Shown here in pieces: positions 18,322-27,866 of a DNA stretch of 53,324 nucleotides. The position numbers and the translations under genes were made by a program. Each line of letters begins with the position of its first letter. Within the stretch, counting starts at the first letter, position 1. A model generated the notes under the pieces. The model saw only the letters and a list, made by a program, of their open reading frames with translations. It had not been told where the DNA came from and made no database searches. Origin of the DNA: Clostridium sp. OF09-36 (GTDB taxonomy: Bacteria > Bacillota > Clostridia > Lachnospirales > Lachnospiraceae); NCBI RefSeq assembly GCF_003481985.1, contig NZ_QUMD01000025.1, positions 1 to 53,324 of the forward strand. Direction: 5' to 3'.

Positions 18322-18359
18322 ATGTACAAAAAAAGATACGAAACTACATAATAAACTGC

Positions 18360-18388
18360 TTGTATATAAGAAAAAATACAGTTATAAT
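18360..18388 (+). promoter_or_regulatory. Sigma-A promoter of the rsmD-coaD operon
   Basis: TTGTAT (18360-18365), a 17-base spacer, TATAAT (18383-18388). Confidence 0.65.
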
Positions 18389-18453
18389 TGCTGTGATTAT
18401 CATTGTGAAGGAACAGACAAATTTCAGATACCTTCAGATAAAGGGAGAATACT

Positions 18454-19008
18454 ATGCGAGTAATAGCAGGGAGCGCAAGGCGGACACCGTTAAAGACACT
18501 GGAAGGCATGAATACCCGCCCTACGCAGGACCGCATTAAGGAAACACTTTTTAATATGCTTCAATATGACCTGGCAGACTGCACATTTTTGGACCTGTTT
18601 GCAGGAAGCGGCGGGATTGGCATCGAGGCGTTAAGCCGCGGAGCCGGTCAGGCTGTTTTCGTAGAGCAGAATGAGGCCGCTGTCCAGATCGTCCGGGATA
18701 ATTTAAAGGCTACAAAGCTGGAGGACAGGGCAGTGGTCATGCATTGCGATGCACTTCTGGCATTGAAACGCCTGGAAGGAAAGCACCGCTTTAATCTTAT
18801 TTTTATGGATCCTCCATACGATCATGAGCTGGAAAAGCAGATGTTAGATTATTTAAAAACCTCTTCCCTGATCGATAAGCAGAGCACGGTCATCATTGAG
18901 GCATCCCTCCAGACCGATTTTTCCTATCTGTCTGAAATGGGCTACATTACAGAGAAAATAAAAGAATACAAGACAAATAAGCATGTATTTGTCTATCGAG
19001 GTGAGTGA
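18454..19008 (+). CDS. rsmD: 16S rRNA (guanine966-N2)-methyltransferase
   Basis: A 184-residue SAM-dependent methyltransferase acting on the small ribosomal subunit. It has MRVIAGSARRTPL at the N terminus, motif I DLFAGSGGIGIEALSRGA, the acidic FVEQNE after strand 2 and the catalytic MDPPYD. Order rsmD-coaD is conserved in Firmicutes (ylbH-ylbI of Bacillus). AAAGGGAGA lies upstream, and the stop is one base from the coaD start. Confidence 0.93.
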   Translation: MRVIAGSARRTPLKTLEGMNTRPTQDRIKETLFNMLQYDLADCTFLDLFAGSGGIGIEALSRGAGQAVFVEQNEAAVQIVRDNLKATKLEDRAVVMHCDALLALKRLEGKHRFNLIFMDPPYDHELEKQMLDYLKTSSLIDKQSTVIIEASLQTDFSYLSEMGYITEKIKEYKTNKHVFVYRGE

Positions 19009-19009
19009 T

Positions 19010-19492
19010 ATGGCAATAGCAGTTTACCCTGGAAGCTTTGATCCGGTGACACTTGGACATCTGGATATCATTGAGCGGTCGGCCCATATGGTAGACCGTC
19101 TGATCGTAGGCGTTTTGCAGAATAATTCAAAAACGCCGTTGTTTTCTGTCGAAGAACGTGTTAAGATGTTAGAAGATGTGACCTCATATCTGCCAAATGT
19201 AGAAATCCGTTCCTTTGGCGGGCTTTTGGTGGACTTTGTGCACCAGTCCCAGGCAGACATTATTGTAAGAGGGCTTCGCGCGATCACAGATTTTGAATAC
19301 GAGCTTCAGATGGCCCAGACCAACCGGGTCATTGCTCCCGACATCGACACGATCTTTCTCACAACAAACTTAAAGTATTCCTATTTAAGTTCCAGTATTG
19401 TCAAGGAGATCGCAGGCTACCAGGGAGATATCAGCGAGTTTTTACATCCTGCCATTGCAGAAAAAGTCAGAGAGAAGCTTGCAAATCAGTAA
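19010..19492 (+). CDS. coaD: Phosphopantetheine adenylyltransferase
   Basis: Fourth step of coenzyme A synthesis: ATP plus 4'-phosphopantetheine gives dephospho-CoA. About 160 residues of the nucleotidyltransferase fold with GSFDPVTLGHLDII (the T/HxGH motif), the RGLRAITDFEYELQMAQTN substrate segment and YSYLSSSIVKEIA, the equivalent of ISSSxVR. The start at 19010 (MAIAVYPGSFDP) follows GAGGTGAG inside the rsmD end. The upstream in-frame ATG at 18983 would lie within rsmD. Operon with rsmD and the next gene. Confidence 0.95.
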   Translation: MAIAVYPGSFDPVTLGHLDIIERSAHMVDRLIVGVLQNNSKTPLFSVEERVKMLEDVTSYLPNVEIRSFGGLLVDFVHQSQADIIVRGLRAITDFEYELQMAQTNRVIAPDIDTIFLTTNLKYSYLSSSIVKEIAGYQGDISEFLHPAIAEKVREKLANQ

Positions 19493-19515
19493 CAAAGCAT
19501 TAAGGAGAAGAAACC

Positions 19516-20100
19516 ATGAGTAGAATCGAACAGTTAATCGGTGAGATTGAAGAATATATTGAAAGCTGTAAATTCCAGCCGCTTTCCAACACCAAGATCC
19601 TGGTAAATAAAGAGGAGCTGGAAGAGCTGCTGGTAGAGCTTCGTCTCCGTATCCCAGACGAAATCAAAAAATACCAGAAAATCATCAGCAACCAGGATGC
19701 AATCCTGAATGAGGCACGTGCCCAGGCCGATGCCATGGTGGCTGAGGCAACTGCCCAGACAAACGAGCTTGTGAACGAGCATGAGATCATGCAGAAGGCC
19801 TATGCAGAAGCAAACCGTGTCGTTGAGGACGCCCAGGCCCAGGCCCAGGCGATCATCGATGAAGCAGTAAATGAGGCAAATGGAATCCGTCAGGCATCCA
19901 TCAACTATACCGATGATATGTTAAACAGCCTGCAGACCATTATCACCCATTCCATGGAGGGGGCACAGAGTCGTTTCGACGCATTTATTTCCTCCATGCA
20001 GTCCAGCTATGACATCGTATCCTCAAACCGTGGAGAGCTGGCAGGAAGCGTTACCAATGTAGAGGAAACACCAGAGGAAGAACCTGTCGAAGAACAGTAA
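19516..20100 (+). CDS. Coiled-coil protein linked to coaD, function unknown
   Basis: A 194-residue soluble protein I can place only by context. After an N-terminal acidic region (LIGEIEEYIESCKFQPLSN, VNKEELEELLVELR), residues about 50-140 are an Ala/Glu/Gln-rich coiled coil (NEARAQADAMVAEA, EDAQAQAQAIIDEA) with the look of V-type ATPase subunit E/H or DivIVA-like stalks. The C terminus is acidic (EETPEEEPVEEQ). Automated labels such as ATPase come from the coiled coil and are weak. It starts after AAGGAGA, 23 bases behind coaD. Its 3' end overlaps the convergent ylbJ-like gene by 50 bases. Confidence 0.7.
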   Translation: MSRIEQLIGEIEEYIESCKFQPLSNTKILVNKEELEELLVELRLRIPDEIKKYQKIISNQDAILNEARAQADAMVAEATAQTNELVNEHEIMQKAYAEANRVVEDAQAQAQAIIDEAVNEANGIRQASINYTDDMLNSLQTIITHSMEGAQSRFDAFISSMQSSYDIVSSNRGELAGSVTNVEETPEEEPVEEQ

Positions 20101-21154
20101 GAATGATCACGGAAAAACCTGCATGCAGGAATTTCCACCCAATATAATGCCGGATGTCAAATCCGGCATTTTTATTGCATTGGATATCAGAAAAGCTCCT
20201 GTGGCCTGTCTGAGGATCGCACGATGTGACAGAAAGCGCTTGCCCGTGTGTCTGCTGATCACAGGACAAAGAATCCTGATATAACACACTCTTTACCTGG
20301 AAAATACCGGAGATCCCGCCAAACGAGGCAGCTGCTGCACATAGGGGAAGCTGAATGGAAGGTGGGAAGACCTGGCAGATCTGCCGGATCCCCGTAGTCA
20401 TTTCCGCAATCCCGCATAACAGGGCAGCAGCTGGTCCGGGGATCCAGGCGGCATGACGGATAAAGCAGACCAGAATGGAAAACAGCATCAGATAGCCTCC
20501 GATCAGGACCATCGTATCACTTACCGAGTAGAGAACGGAATCAAGAACCGAGACTGCGCGGGCTTCCGGCTGTACGGATACCTGGGAGAAAGCCTTTTCC
20601 AGCACATCTGTACCGTTTTGTGGAGCCTTCTGACCGGGAGCACAGACTTTCGGATAATGCAGGATTTTTTTTGCTGCAGCGGACAAAAGAAAGACCGGAG
20701 CATAAACACTTATTAGTAATAGTGCGCAAGAGCTGCTTTCTGGAAGCTGCTGGCGGACATAACCAAGCAGGAACATCGGACTGGGATAGCTGCACAGGGC
20801 CAGCAGGTAAGCAGCCTCTTTTCGTGAGAGCTTTTGTTCTGTCAGAAGGCTGCTGCACAGGGATGGTCCGACCGGATACCCGCAAAGCATTCCGCCAAGG
20901 AGTGCAAAGGCACCCTGATCACTCAGAGAGAACACATGGGAGAGCAGCGGGTGAAACGGATGCATCAGAAGTGTTACGCCATTGGACTTAAGGATCAGCT
21001 GTGTCAGGATCATTGCAGGCGCCAGTGCCGGAAGCACCGTGTGAAACCAGAGCAAAAGACCATCTGCAGCACCCTCCACAGAATATTGCGGGAACAGGAG
21101 AAGCAGAAGAAAAACCAGGATAAACACCGGCGCACAAAACGATGCATCAGTCAT
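20051..21154 (-). CDS. ylbJ: YlbJ-like sporulation membrane protein (nucleoside-recognition/Gate domain)
   Basis: A 367-residue polytopic membrane protein with two Gate-type domains. The first has GGMLCGYPVGPSLCSSLL and ALCSYPSPMFLLGYV, where YPVG and the SYPSP turn are typical. The second lies around DTMVLIGGYLMLFSILVCF and AAASFGGISGIFQVKSVL. B. subtilis YlbJ is made in the mother cell and needed for spore cortex integrity; there too it neighbours ylbH (rsmD) and ylbI (coaD), which supports the call. A poorly conserved insert (about residues 295-330, SCDQQTHGQALSV) precedes the last helix. The start has GGAG upstream. Its 3' end overlaps the opposite gene and holds that gene's terminator. 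Confidence 0.8.
   Translation of the reverse strand: MTDASFCAPVFILVFLLLLLFPQYSVEGAADGLLLWFHTVLPALAPAMILTQLILKSNGVTLLMHPFHPLLSHVFSLSDQGAFALLGGMLCGYPVGPSLCSSLLTEQKLSRKEAAYLLALCSYPSPMFLLGYVRQQLPESSSCALLLISVYAPVFLLSAAAKKILHYPKVCAPGQKAPQNGTDVLEKAFSQVSVQPEARAVSVLDSVLYSVSDTMVLIGGYLMLFSILVCFIRHAAWIPGPAAALLCGIAEMTTGIRQICQVFPPSIQLPLCAAAASFGGISGIFQVKSVLYQDSLSCDQQTHGQALSVTSCDPQTGHRSFSDIQCNKNAGFDIRHYIGWKFLHAGFSVIILTVLRQVLPLVFPLHW
20146..20175 (+). terminator. Terminator of the rsmD-coaD operon, inside ylbJ coding sequence
   Basis: AATGCCGGAT (20146-20155) pairs perfectly with ATCCGGCATT (20161-20170), followed by TTTATT. It stops plus-strand transcription while its bases encode about ten residues of the minus-strand YlbJ-like protein (around KNAGFDI). 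Confidence 0.8.
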
Positions 21155-21175
21155 AAGAGACTCCAGGAAAACAGG

Positions 21176-21204
21176 TTTTCACTTGAAGTAAATTATGCTA
21201 TACT
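21176..21204 (+). promoter_or_regulatory. Candidate promoter ahead of the RsmF-like gene
   Basis: TTTTCA (21176-21181), a 17-base spacer and TATACT (21199-21204). The -35 is weak. Confidence 0.4.
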
Positions 21205-21259
21205 TAATGCAATTATGCCAATGTGGCAGTCATGACCGTATACAAGAGAAAGGAAGCTT

Positions 21260-22642
21260 ATGCAGTTACCAGAAACATTTCTAAAACAGATGAAGCTGCT
21301 TTTGGGCGCGGATTACAATGAATGGCTGGAAAGCTATGAAAAAAAGCCTTTTGCAGGACTTCGGATCAATGCAGCAAAAATTACACCGGAAGAATGGGAG
21401 ACTTCTCTTTGTCCGTTTCCGTTCCGGAAGGTTCCCTGGACCCCGAATGGATATTATATCAGTGAGGACAGCAGGGCATCCCGCCATCCCTACTATTATG
21501 CAGGGCTTTATTATCTGCAGGAGCCAAGTGCCATGGCACCTGCCTCTGCCCTTCCGGTTAAGCCGGGAGATAAGGTACTGGACCTTTGTGCCGCACCTGG
21601 CGGGAAGAGCACTGAGCTTGGCGTAAAGCTGCAGGGAGAAGGACTTCTGGTTTCCAACGATATCAGCAATTCCCGGGCTAAGGCGCTGCTTAAAAACCTG
21701 GAATTATTCGGAATCCCCAATCTTTGTGTAACCAGTGAAACGCCGGAAAAGCTGGCTTCTGTATTTGGCCCGTTTTTCGATAAGATCCTGGTCGATGCGC
21801 CATGCTCCGGGGAAGGTATGTTCCGGAAGGACCCGGACCTGATCAAAAGCTGGATGGAACGTGGGCCGCAGTATTATGCCCCACTCCAGCGTCAGATCTT
21901 AACCTCCGCAGTGCAGATGTTAAAGCCGGGAGGAATGCTTTTATATTCTACCTGTACGTTTGCAAAGGAAGAGGATGAGAACACGATCCAGTGGCTTCTT
22001 GATACGCACCCAGACATGAAGCTGGTGCCGCTGACCCCATGGGAGGGCGCCTGCAGCGGGTTAGATGGCATGCCGGTCATCCGCCTGTTTCCGCACAAAA
22101 TAGAAGGAGAAGGGCACTTCCTTGCTTTACTCCAAAAGGATGCCGGGGCGGATGCCGAGCCGGATGCCGAGCCGGATACACAGGCTTACACTAACACCGT
22201 ACCTGCTGAGGTACGCAGACTGGAAAAGGAAAGCGATTACCTGCAGTGGGAAGCAATGCTAAAGAGTCCGCTTGACCGAAGCCGTATGATGGTCCGGGAT
22301 GGCATGGTATATTATCTCCCGGAATGCTTTGACCAGTCCTGGAAGCTTCGCTATCTGCGTACCGGATTGCTTCTTGGGGAGTGGAAGAAGAACCGGTTCG
22401 AGCCATCCCAGGCGGTTGCGATGGTACTGCAGCTGCGGGAGTTTTCCCAGAGCCTGTCCCTCACGGCCATCGATGAGCGAAGCATCCGTTATTTAAAGGG
22501 GGAGACAATTTTCCCGGATCCGGAGGAAACGCTCCAAAAGGGCTGGGTGCTGGTCGGCGTAGACGGCTATCCACTCGGCTGGGCCAAGTATACCGGAAGC
22601 AGCTTAAAAAACAAATATTATCCAGGATGGCGGTGGCAGTAA
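21260..22642 (+). CDS. rRNA cytosine-C5 methyltransferase, RsmF/RsmB (NOL1/NOP2/Sun) family
   Basis: A 460-residue SAM-dependent methyltransferase. It has an N-terminal PUA-like/RNA-contact part, then YYLQEPSAMAPASALP, motif I VLDLCAAPGGKSTEL, the catalytic motif VDAPCSGEGMFRKD and the second cysteine in YSTCTFAKEEDENT. The C-terminal third (PLGWAKYTGSSLKNKYYPGW) is the RsmF-type domain, so 16S rRNA C1407-like positions are the likely target. A short acidic repeat (ADAEPDAEPD) links the two parts. The stop overlaps the start of the next gene (TAATG). AAAGGAAG precedes the ATG. Confidence 0.85.
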   Translation: MQLPETFLKQMKLLLGADYNEWLESYEKKPFAGLRINAAKITPEEWETSLCPFPFRKVPWTPNGYYISEDSRASRHPYYYAGLYYLQEPSAMAPASALPVKPGDKVLDLCAAPGGKSTELGVKLQGEGLLVSNDISNSRAKALLKNLELFGIPNLCVTSETPEKLASVFGPFFDKILVDAPCSGEGMFRKDPDLIKSWMERGPQYYAPLQRQILTSAVQMLKPGGMLLYSTCTFAKEEDENTIQWLLDTHPDMKLVPLTPWEGACSGLDGMPVIRLFPHKIEGEGHFLALLQKDAGADAEPDAEPDTQAYTNTVPAEVRRLEKESDYLQWEAMLKSPLDRSRMMVRDGMVYYLPECFDQSWKLRYLRTGLLLGEWKKNRFEPSQAVAMVLQLREFSQSLSLTAIDERSIRYLKGETIFPDPEETLQKGWVLVGVDGYPLGWAKYTGSSLKNKYYPGWRWQ

Positions 22643-23433
22643 TGGCAAAATTAATGAGACTGGACAAGTATCTGGCAGAAATGAATAAAGGAAGCCGTAC
22701 CCAGATCAAGGATGCGGCAAAAAAAGGACGGATCCAGGTAAACGGAGCCGTAGAGAAAAAAACAGAACGGAAGATTGATCCAGATACCGATGAGGTGTCT
22801 TTTGATGGCACACCCGTCCGTTACCGTGCGATGGAATACATCATGCTCTATAAACCGCAGGGTGTTATTTCCGCAACAGAGGATAAACGCCATAAAACGG
22901 TGATCGACCTGCTAACCGGGGAAAACCGAAGTGATCTGTTCCCGGTTGGACGTCTCGATATTGACACCGAGGGGCTTTTGCTTTTAACCAATGACGGAGA
23001 CCTGACCCACCGCCTGTTAGCGCCTGGAAAGCATGTCGATAAAGTGTATTTTGCCAGGATCGCGGGCACACTTCCTGACACAGCAGTGGAACAGATGGCG
23101 GCTGGGCTGACCCTAAATGATGGAACACCAGTCATGCCAGGAAAGCTCGAGATCCTGAAGCAGTGGACAGGGCAGACCCGCCAAAAAGCGCTGGAGCAGT
23201 TCAGTGCTGATGCGGAGACTGCAGACAGCGCTGAGGCGAATGCCGGAGCAGAGATCCTTTTGACGATCCAGGAGGGAAAATTCCACCAGGTGAAGCGGAT
23301 GTTTGAAGCGCTTGGCTGCCATGTAGTGTTTTTAAAACGTCTTTCCATGGGAAGACTGAAGCTGGATCCAGATTTAAAGCCGGGGGAATACCGGGCTCTG
23401 ACAGAAGGAGAATTAGAACTGCTTCAAAAATAG
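22642..23433 (+). CDS. RsuA/RluB-family rRNA pseudouridine synthase
   Basis: About 263 residues. It has an N-terminal S4 RNA-binding domain (MRLDKYLAEMNKGSRTQIKDAAKKGRIQVNG, read in parts), then a catalytic domain with GRLDIDTEGLLLLTNDG carrying the catalytic Asp, and KVYFARIAG and EGKFHQVKRMFEALGCHV in the usual order. RsuA modifies 16S rRNA U516; whether this is RsuA or another paralogue is open. A short insert (residues about 195-212, rich in Ala and Asp) is unusual. The start at 22642 overlaps the preceding stop (TAATG), so the two rRNA-modifying enzymes are translationally coupled. Confidence 0.85.
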   Translation: MAKLMRLDKYLAEMNKGSRTQIKDAAKKGRIQVNGAVEKKTERKIDPDTDEVSFDGTPVRYRAMEYIMLYKPQGVISATEDKRHKTVIDLLTGENRSDLFPVGRLDIDTEGLLLLTNDGDLTHRLLAPGKHVDKVYFARIAGTLPDTAVEQMAAGLTLNDGTPVMPGKLEILKQWTGQTRQKALEQFSADAETADSAEANAGAEILLTIQEGKFHQVKRMFEALGCHVVFLKRLSMGRLKLDPDLKPGEYRALTEGELELLQK

Positions 23434-23506
23434 GATAGTACCCTGTCTGTGTATTCTTGCGATAAAATTGCGCTAATAAATAATAGAAGACAAAAGGAAG
23501 CTGTTT

Positions 23507-24223
23507 ATGAATCAAAAAAACATAGAAAATGGAAATGCTATATCCAGCATACCGGCCGCCCTGGTACTTCCGACCATGGATGCCGTACTCTTTGACCTGG
23601 ACGGTACACTGGTAGATTCCATGTGGATGTGGAAGGAAATCGATATTGAGTATCTGGGACGCTTTGGCCTGGCATGTCCGCCGGATCTGCAGAAGGTGAT
23701 CGAAGGCATGAGCTTCTCAGAGACTGCAAGGTATTTTAAAAACCGGTTCGAAATTCCGGATTCCATCGATGAGATCAAGCATGCCTGGATCCAGATGAGT
23801 ATTGAAAAATACCGGAGTGAAGTCCCGTTAAAGCCGGGTGCCAGACGGTTTTTGGAGTATCTGGCCTGCACAGGGAAAAAAGCAGGAATTGCTACCAGCA
23901 ACGGGCAGGATATGGTAGATGCCGTGCTGGAATCATTAAAGATCCGCCCATATTTCCAGGTGATCGCAACGGCCTGTGAGGTGCCGGCCGGAAAGCCGGC
24001 CCCGGATATTTATTTAGAGGTTGCAAGACGTCTTTGCGTGTCTCCGGCACGCTGCATGGTTTTTGAAGATGTCCCTGCGGGAATCCTGGCCGGGAAACGG
24101 GCCGGCATGACTGTCTGTGCGGTAGAGGATGAGTTTTCTGCAGGGATGCGGGCAGAAAAGAAAAAGCTTGCTGATTACTATATCCAGGATTATAACAAAC
24201 TATTTCAAACAGAAAAAGAATAA
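23507..24223 (+). CDS. HAD-superfamily phosphatase/phosphoglucomutase-like hydrolase
   Basis: A 238-residue HAD subfamily IA protein. It has the nucleophile motif FDLDGTLVDSMW (residues about 27-38, after a 24-residue extension), motif II GIATSNG, motif III Lys in AGKPAPDIY and motif IV VFEDVPAGI. A helical cap lies between motifs I and II. The sequence resembles beta-phosphoglucomutases and sugar phosphatases; the substrate is not readable. AAAAGGAAG lies upstream. It follows the RsuA-like gene by 73 bases and may share its transcript. Confidence 0.8.
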   Translation: MNQKNIENGNAISSIPAALVLPTMDAVLFDLDGTLVDSMWMWKEIDIEYLGRFGLACPPDLQKVIEGMSFSETARYFKNRFEIPDSIDEIKHAWIQMSIEKYRSEVPLKPGARRFLEYLACTGKKAGIATSNGQDMVDAVLESLKIRPYFQVIATACEVPAGKPAPDIYLEVARRLCVSPARCMVFEDVPAGILAGKRAGMTVCAVEDEFSAGMRAEKKKLADYYIQDYNKLFQTEKE

Positions 24224-24224
24224 G

Positions 24225-24255
24225 GGTTACCGGCACGTGTATGCGCATGGTAACC
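24225..24255. repeat. Extragenic palindromic repeat, copy F
   Basis: GGTTACC (24225-24231) and GGTAACC (24249-24255) flank GGCACGTGTATGCGCAT. It sits directly behind the HAD gene stop and just ahead of the YgiQ-like ribosome binding site. The GTTAC ends and CACG/GCGC centre match the family. Confidence 0.5.
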
Positions 24256-24274
24256 AATAAGGAGAATCAGTTTT

Positions 24275-26310
24275 ATGATACATGATTATTTACCAATCTG
24301 CCGGGAAGATATGGACCGGCGTGGCTGGGAAGAATGTGATTTTGTCTATGTATCCGGAGATGCCTATGTGGATCACCCATCCTTTGGTCCGGCTATCATC
24401 AGCCGCCTTCTGGAATCCCGCGGGTATAAAGTAGGAATCATTGCACAGCCGGACTGGAAGGATCCGCAGAGCATCCAGATCCTTGGAAAACCGCGGCTTG
24501 GCTTTCTGGTATCAGCAGGAAACATGGATTCTATGGTAAACCATTATTCTGTATCCAAAAAGCGCAGACAGCAGGATTCCTATACGCCGGGTGGTGTTAT
24601 GGGCAAGCGCCCGGATTATGCGACCATTGTATATTGTAATCTGATCCGGTCTGTTTATAAGGATTCTGCCATCATCATTGGTGGAATCGAGGCCAGCCTG
24701 CGCCGTCTTGCCCATTACGATTACTGGTCTAACCGCCTGAAGCGTTCTATCCTGTTAGATTCCCAGGCAGACCTCATTTCTTACGGAATGGGCGAGCATT
24801 CCATTGTGGAGATCGCAGATGCCTTAAACAGCGGAATAGATGTAAAAGATATCACATTTATAGATGGAACCGTATTTAAAACGCGGAATCTGGAAATTGT
24901 ATACGATTATAAGCTTCTGCCGGATTACCAGGAATTGAAGGACGATAAAAAGGTTTATGCAAAAAGCTTTTACGTCCAGTACAGCAACACAGATCCGGTT
25001 CTTGGAAAGCGCCTGGTAGAGCCATACTATGGAAAAGAATATGTTGTGCAGAATCCGCCGGCAAAGCCGCTGACACAGGAGGAAATGGATGAGGTCTACG
25101 CCCTTCCTTACATGCGTAATTACCATCCATGCTATGAAGCAGAGGGAGGAATCCCGGCGATCCGCGAGATCAAATTCAGCCTGATCAGCAACCGCGGCTG
25201 CTTTGGTGCCTGCAGCTTCTGTGCACTGACCTTCCACCAGGGCCGTATCATCCAGCAAGAAGCCATGAGTCTCTGGTTGAGGAAGCAAAGCTTCTGACGG
25301 AGGAGCCTGATTTCAAAGGCTATATCCACGATGTAGGCGGTCCTACCGCAAACTTCCGTTTCCCTGCCTGCGAAAAGCAGCTGACCAAGGGCGCATGCCC
25401 AAACAGACAGTGCCTGTTCCCGGAACCGTGTAAAAACATCCGTGCAGACCATAGCGATTATATTTCCCTCCTGCGCAAGCTTCGGGCAATCCCGAAGGTG
25501 AAAAAAGTGTTTATCCGTTCCGGTATCCGCTTTGACTATGTCCTGGCAGACAAAAACCGTGCATTCTTACGGGAACTCTGCGAATACCACGTCAGCGGAC
25601 AGCTTAAGGTTGCACCGGAGCATGTGGCAGACGCAGTCTTAAAACGAATGGGCAAACCAAAAAATTCCGTATACATGCAATTTGTGAAGGAATATAAAGA
25701 GATGAACAAAAAAATCGGAAAGGAGCAGTATCTGGTTCCTTACCTGATGTCCTCCCATCCGGGTTCTTCTTTAAAGGAGGCGGTAGAGCTGGCTGAATAC
25801 CTGCGTGATCTGGGCTATATGCCGGAGCAGGTCCAGGACTTTTACCCGACTCCATCGACGCTTTCGACTTGCATGTATTATACCGGCCTGGATCCACGTA
25901 CCATGGAAGAGGTTTATGTTCCGCATAATCCACACGAAAAAGCCATGCAGCGTGCCCTGATCCAGTACCGGAACCCGAAAAACTATGACCTGGTAAAGGA
26001 AGCCCTGATCAAAGCCGGGCGCACAGATCTGATCGGATTTGACAAAAAATGCCTGATCCGTCCTAGAGAAATGCACTGGTGTGCGGGAGCATCATTTTCC
26101 GGCGGGACAAGGCAGCCTGGAAACAGGAATACAGACCGGAAATCATCTGGCTTTGGATCCGGAGCAGCGAAGACCGGTACATCAAATGCAGCGAAAAAGG
26201 CTACGGCTGGCAGTGTCCGCTCCGCAGGAAAACAAGCCTTCGGTACAGGATCTGAGAGCCGCAAGCCCGGAAAGAAAAAAACGATCCGCAATGTTCATAA
26301 GAAAAAATAA
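24275..26310 (+). CDS. YgiQ-family radical SAM protein (frameshifted)
   Basis: A radical SAM enzyme of about 678 residues. The N-terminal domain (CDFVYVSGDAYVDHPSFG, SAGNMDSMVNHY, IGGIEASLRRLAHYDYW) is typical of YgiQ proteins. The cluster motif is CFGACSFCAL, a CxxxCxxC form. The DUF3362-like C-terminal part has HVSGQLKVAPEH and QDFYPTPSTLSTCMYYTG. The frame breaks at about 25255: CAGCAAGA should be CAGGCAAGA, giving RIIQARSHESLVEEAKLL. The last 70 residues are a Gly/Ser/Lys-rich, probably disordered basic tail. Biochemical role unknown in the family. AAGGAGA precedes the start. Confidence 0.88.
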
Positions 26311-26393
26311 GGCTGTGCAATGCGTAAGCAGCAAAACAAGGCTATGTGATTATGTAAGATTCTTTTACTGAGTAGTGTTCAGGAGTGTGACGC

Positions 26394-27182
26394 ATGAAAA
26401 TGACAAAGAAAAAAATTGCCATCATAACCGGTGCATCCTCCGGCATGGGCCGGGAATGTGTAATACAGCTGGCTGACCGTTTTGCCGGTCTGGAGGAAAT
26501 CTGGGTCATCGCCAGACGGAAGGAGCGGCTTTTTCGTCTTGTCAGTGAGGTTCCGGTCCCCTTAAAAATACTGGAACTGGACCTGCAAAGAGAGGAAGCC
26601 TTTGCAGCACTGGAGGAAAAGCTGGAGTGGGAAGAACCGGAGGTGAAGATTCTGGTAAATGCAGCCGGATTTGGAAAGATCGGGCAGGTATCAGAGCTTT
26701 CTCTTGATGAGGAAACCGGCATGACCGATGTAAATTGCCGTGCACTGGCCGCGGTTACCCGTCTAGTGCTTCCTTATATGACCAAAAACAGCAGGATCCT
26801 GCAATTTGCCTCGGCTGCTGCATTTCTTCCGCAGCCAGGGTTTGCCATCTATGCGGCAACAAAAGCGTTTGTATTAAGCTACAGCCGTGCTCTGTCCATG
26901 GAATTAAAAAGACGGCAGATCTATGTGACTGCAGTGTGCCCTGGACCGGTAAAAACAGAGTTTTTTGCGATCGCAGAGACAACTGGAAAGATTCCGCTTT
27001 ACAAGCGACTGGCCATGGCAGATCCAAAACGGGTCGTGAAAAAGGCGCTCCGTGACAGCATGATGGGGAAGCCGGTTTCCGTATACGGACCACTTATGAA
27101 GGCGTTCTGGCTTTTGTCAAAGCTCTGCCCGCATGAGCTGATCCTGTCTCTTTTTGTTTCAATAGGGAATTGCGTTCTATGA
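26394..27182 (+). CDS. Short-chain dehydrogenase/reductase
   Basis: A 262-residue SDR oxidoreductase. The cofactor motif is TGASSGMGRE near residue 12, with NAAGFG, a catalytic Ser in FASAAAFLP and the Tyr-Lys pair in YAATKAF, followed by the CPGPVKTEFF turn. The C-terminal 50 residues carry a hydrophobic segment (GPLMKAFWLLSKL) as in membrane-associated SDRs of the DltE/YqjQ kind. Substrate unknown. GGAGTG lies upstream. It stands 83 bases behind the radical SAM gene without a clear terminator between. Confidence 0.85.
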   Translation: MKMTKKKIAIITGASSGMGRECVIQLADRFAGLEEIWVIARRKERLFRLVSEVPVPLKILELDLQREEAFAALEEKLEWEEPEVKILVNAAGFGKIGQVSELSLDEETGMTDVNCRALAAVTRLVLPYMTKNSRILQFASAAAFLPQPGFAIYAATKAFVLSYSRALSMELKRRQIYVTAVCPGPVKTEFFAIAETTGKIPLYKRLAMADPKRVVKKALRDSMMGKPVSVYGPLMKAFWLLSKLCPHELILSLFVSIGNCVL

Positions 27183-27262
27183 AACAAAAAACGCTCCGCA
27201 AGGATCGCACTGCGGCACATTCTTTTATATATTGATTACGATACAGAGGAGAACAAACTACA

Positions 27263-27832
27263 ATGAAGAAAATCCGAAAAGGGCAGTACGGTTACCGGGA
27301 CCAGCATAAAAAATCAAGACTCCTGATGACCGGCCTCTTTGTGGCGGCGATCATCGCCCAGCTTGTGGCGAGACAGCTGACCGGGGACCAGGCTGCAAAA
27401 AATATCCTGACTGTTATGGCAATCCTGACGGTACTGCCAATGGCGAATCTGGCGTCCCCGCTTTTAGCATCCTGGAAATACCGCACGGGAGATCCGGCCT
27501 TTTATGAGCATGCGCGTAAATATGAGACAGCCTGTACGATGTTATATGACCTGATCGTAACGACAAAGGAGCAGATTCTTCCGCTCGATGTGGTAGCAGT
27601 TCATCCAAACGGCGTATTTGCTTTCTGCAGCAGCGAAAAGGCAGATCTTGCGAAGGCAGAAAAGGCTTTGAATACACTGTTTTCAGCAAATAAACTGGAT
27701 CCAAATGTAAAGCTGATCTGCGATCCACACGCATTCTGGCGCAGAATGGACAGCTTAAAGCCGGCCTCAGAATATGAGGATGATGGTGTTGTGGATTATG
27801 CTGCTGCATTGATGAAAAACCTGTCTATGTAA
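27263..27832 (+). CDS. Hypothetical membrane protein
   Basis: A 189-residue protein I do not recognise. A basic N terminus (KKIRKGQYGYRDQHKKSR) is followed by two hydrophobic segments at about residues 20-38 and 46-66, then a soluble domain of about 110 residues (YETACTMLYDLIVTTKEQIL, DVVAVHPNGVFAFCSS). It looks like a two-helix anchor with a cytoplasmic domain. GAGGAGA precedes the start and the next gene, an RluA-like synthase, follows after 34 bases, so they probably share a transcript. Confidence 0.65.
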   Translation: MKKIRKGQYGYRDQHKKSRLLMTGLFVAAIIAQLVARQLTGDQAAKNILTVMAILTVLPMANLASPLLASWKYRTGDPAFYEHARKYETACTMLYDLIVTTKEQILPLDVVAVHPNGVFAFCSSEKADLAKAEKALNTLFSANKLDPNVKLICDPHAFWRRMDSLKPASEYEDDGVVDYAAALMKNLSM

Positions 27833-27866
27833 TATCTGGGAAAAACGAGAAAAGGAGATTTTCTTC

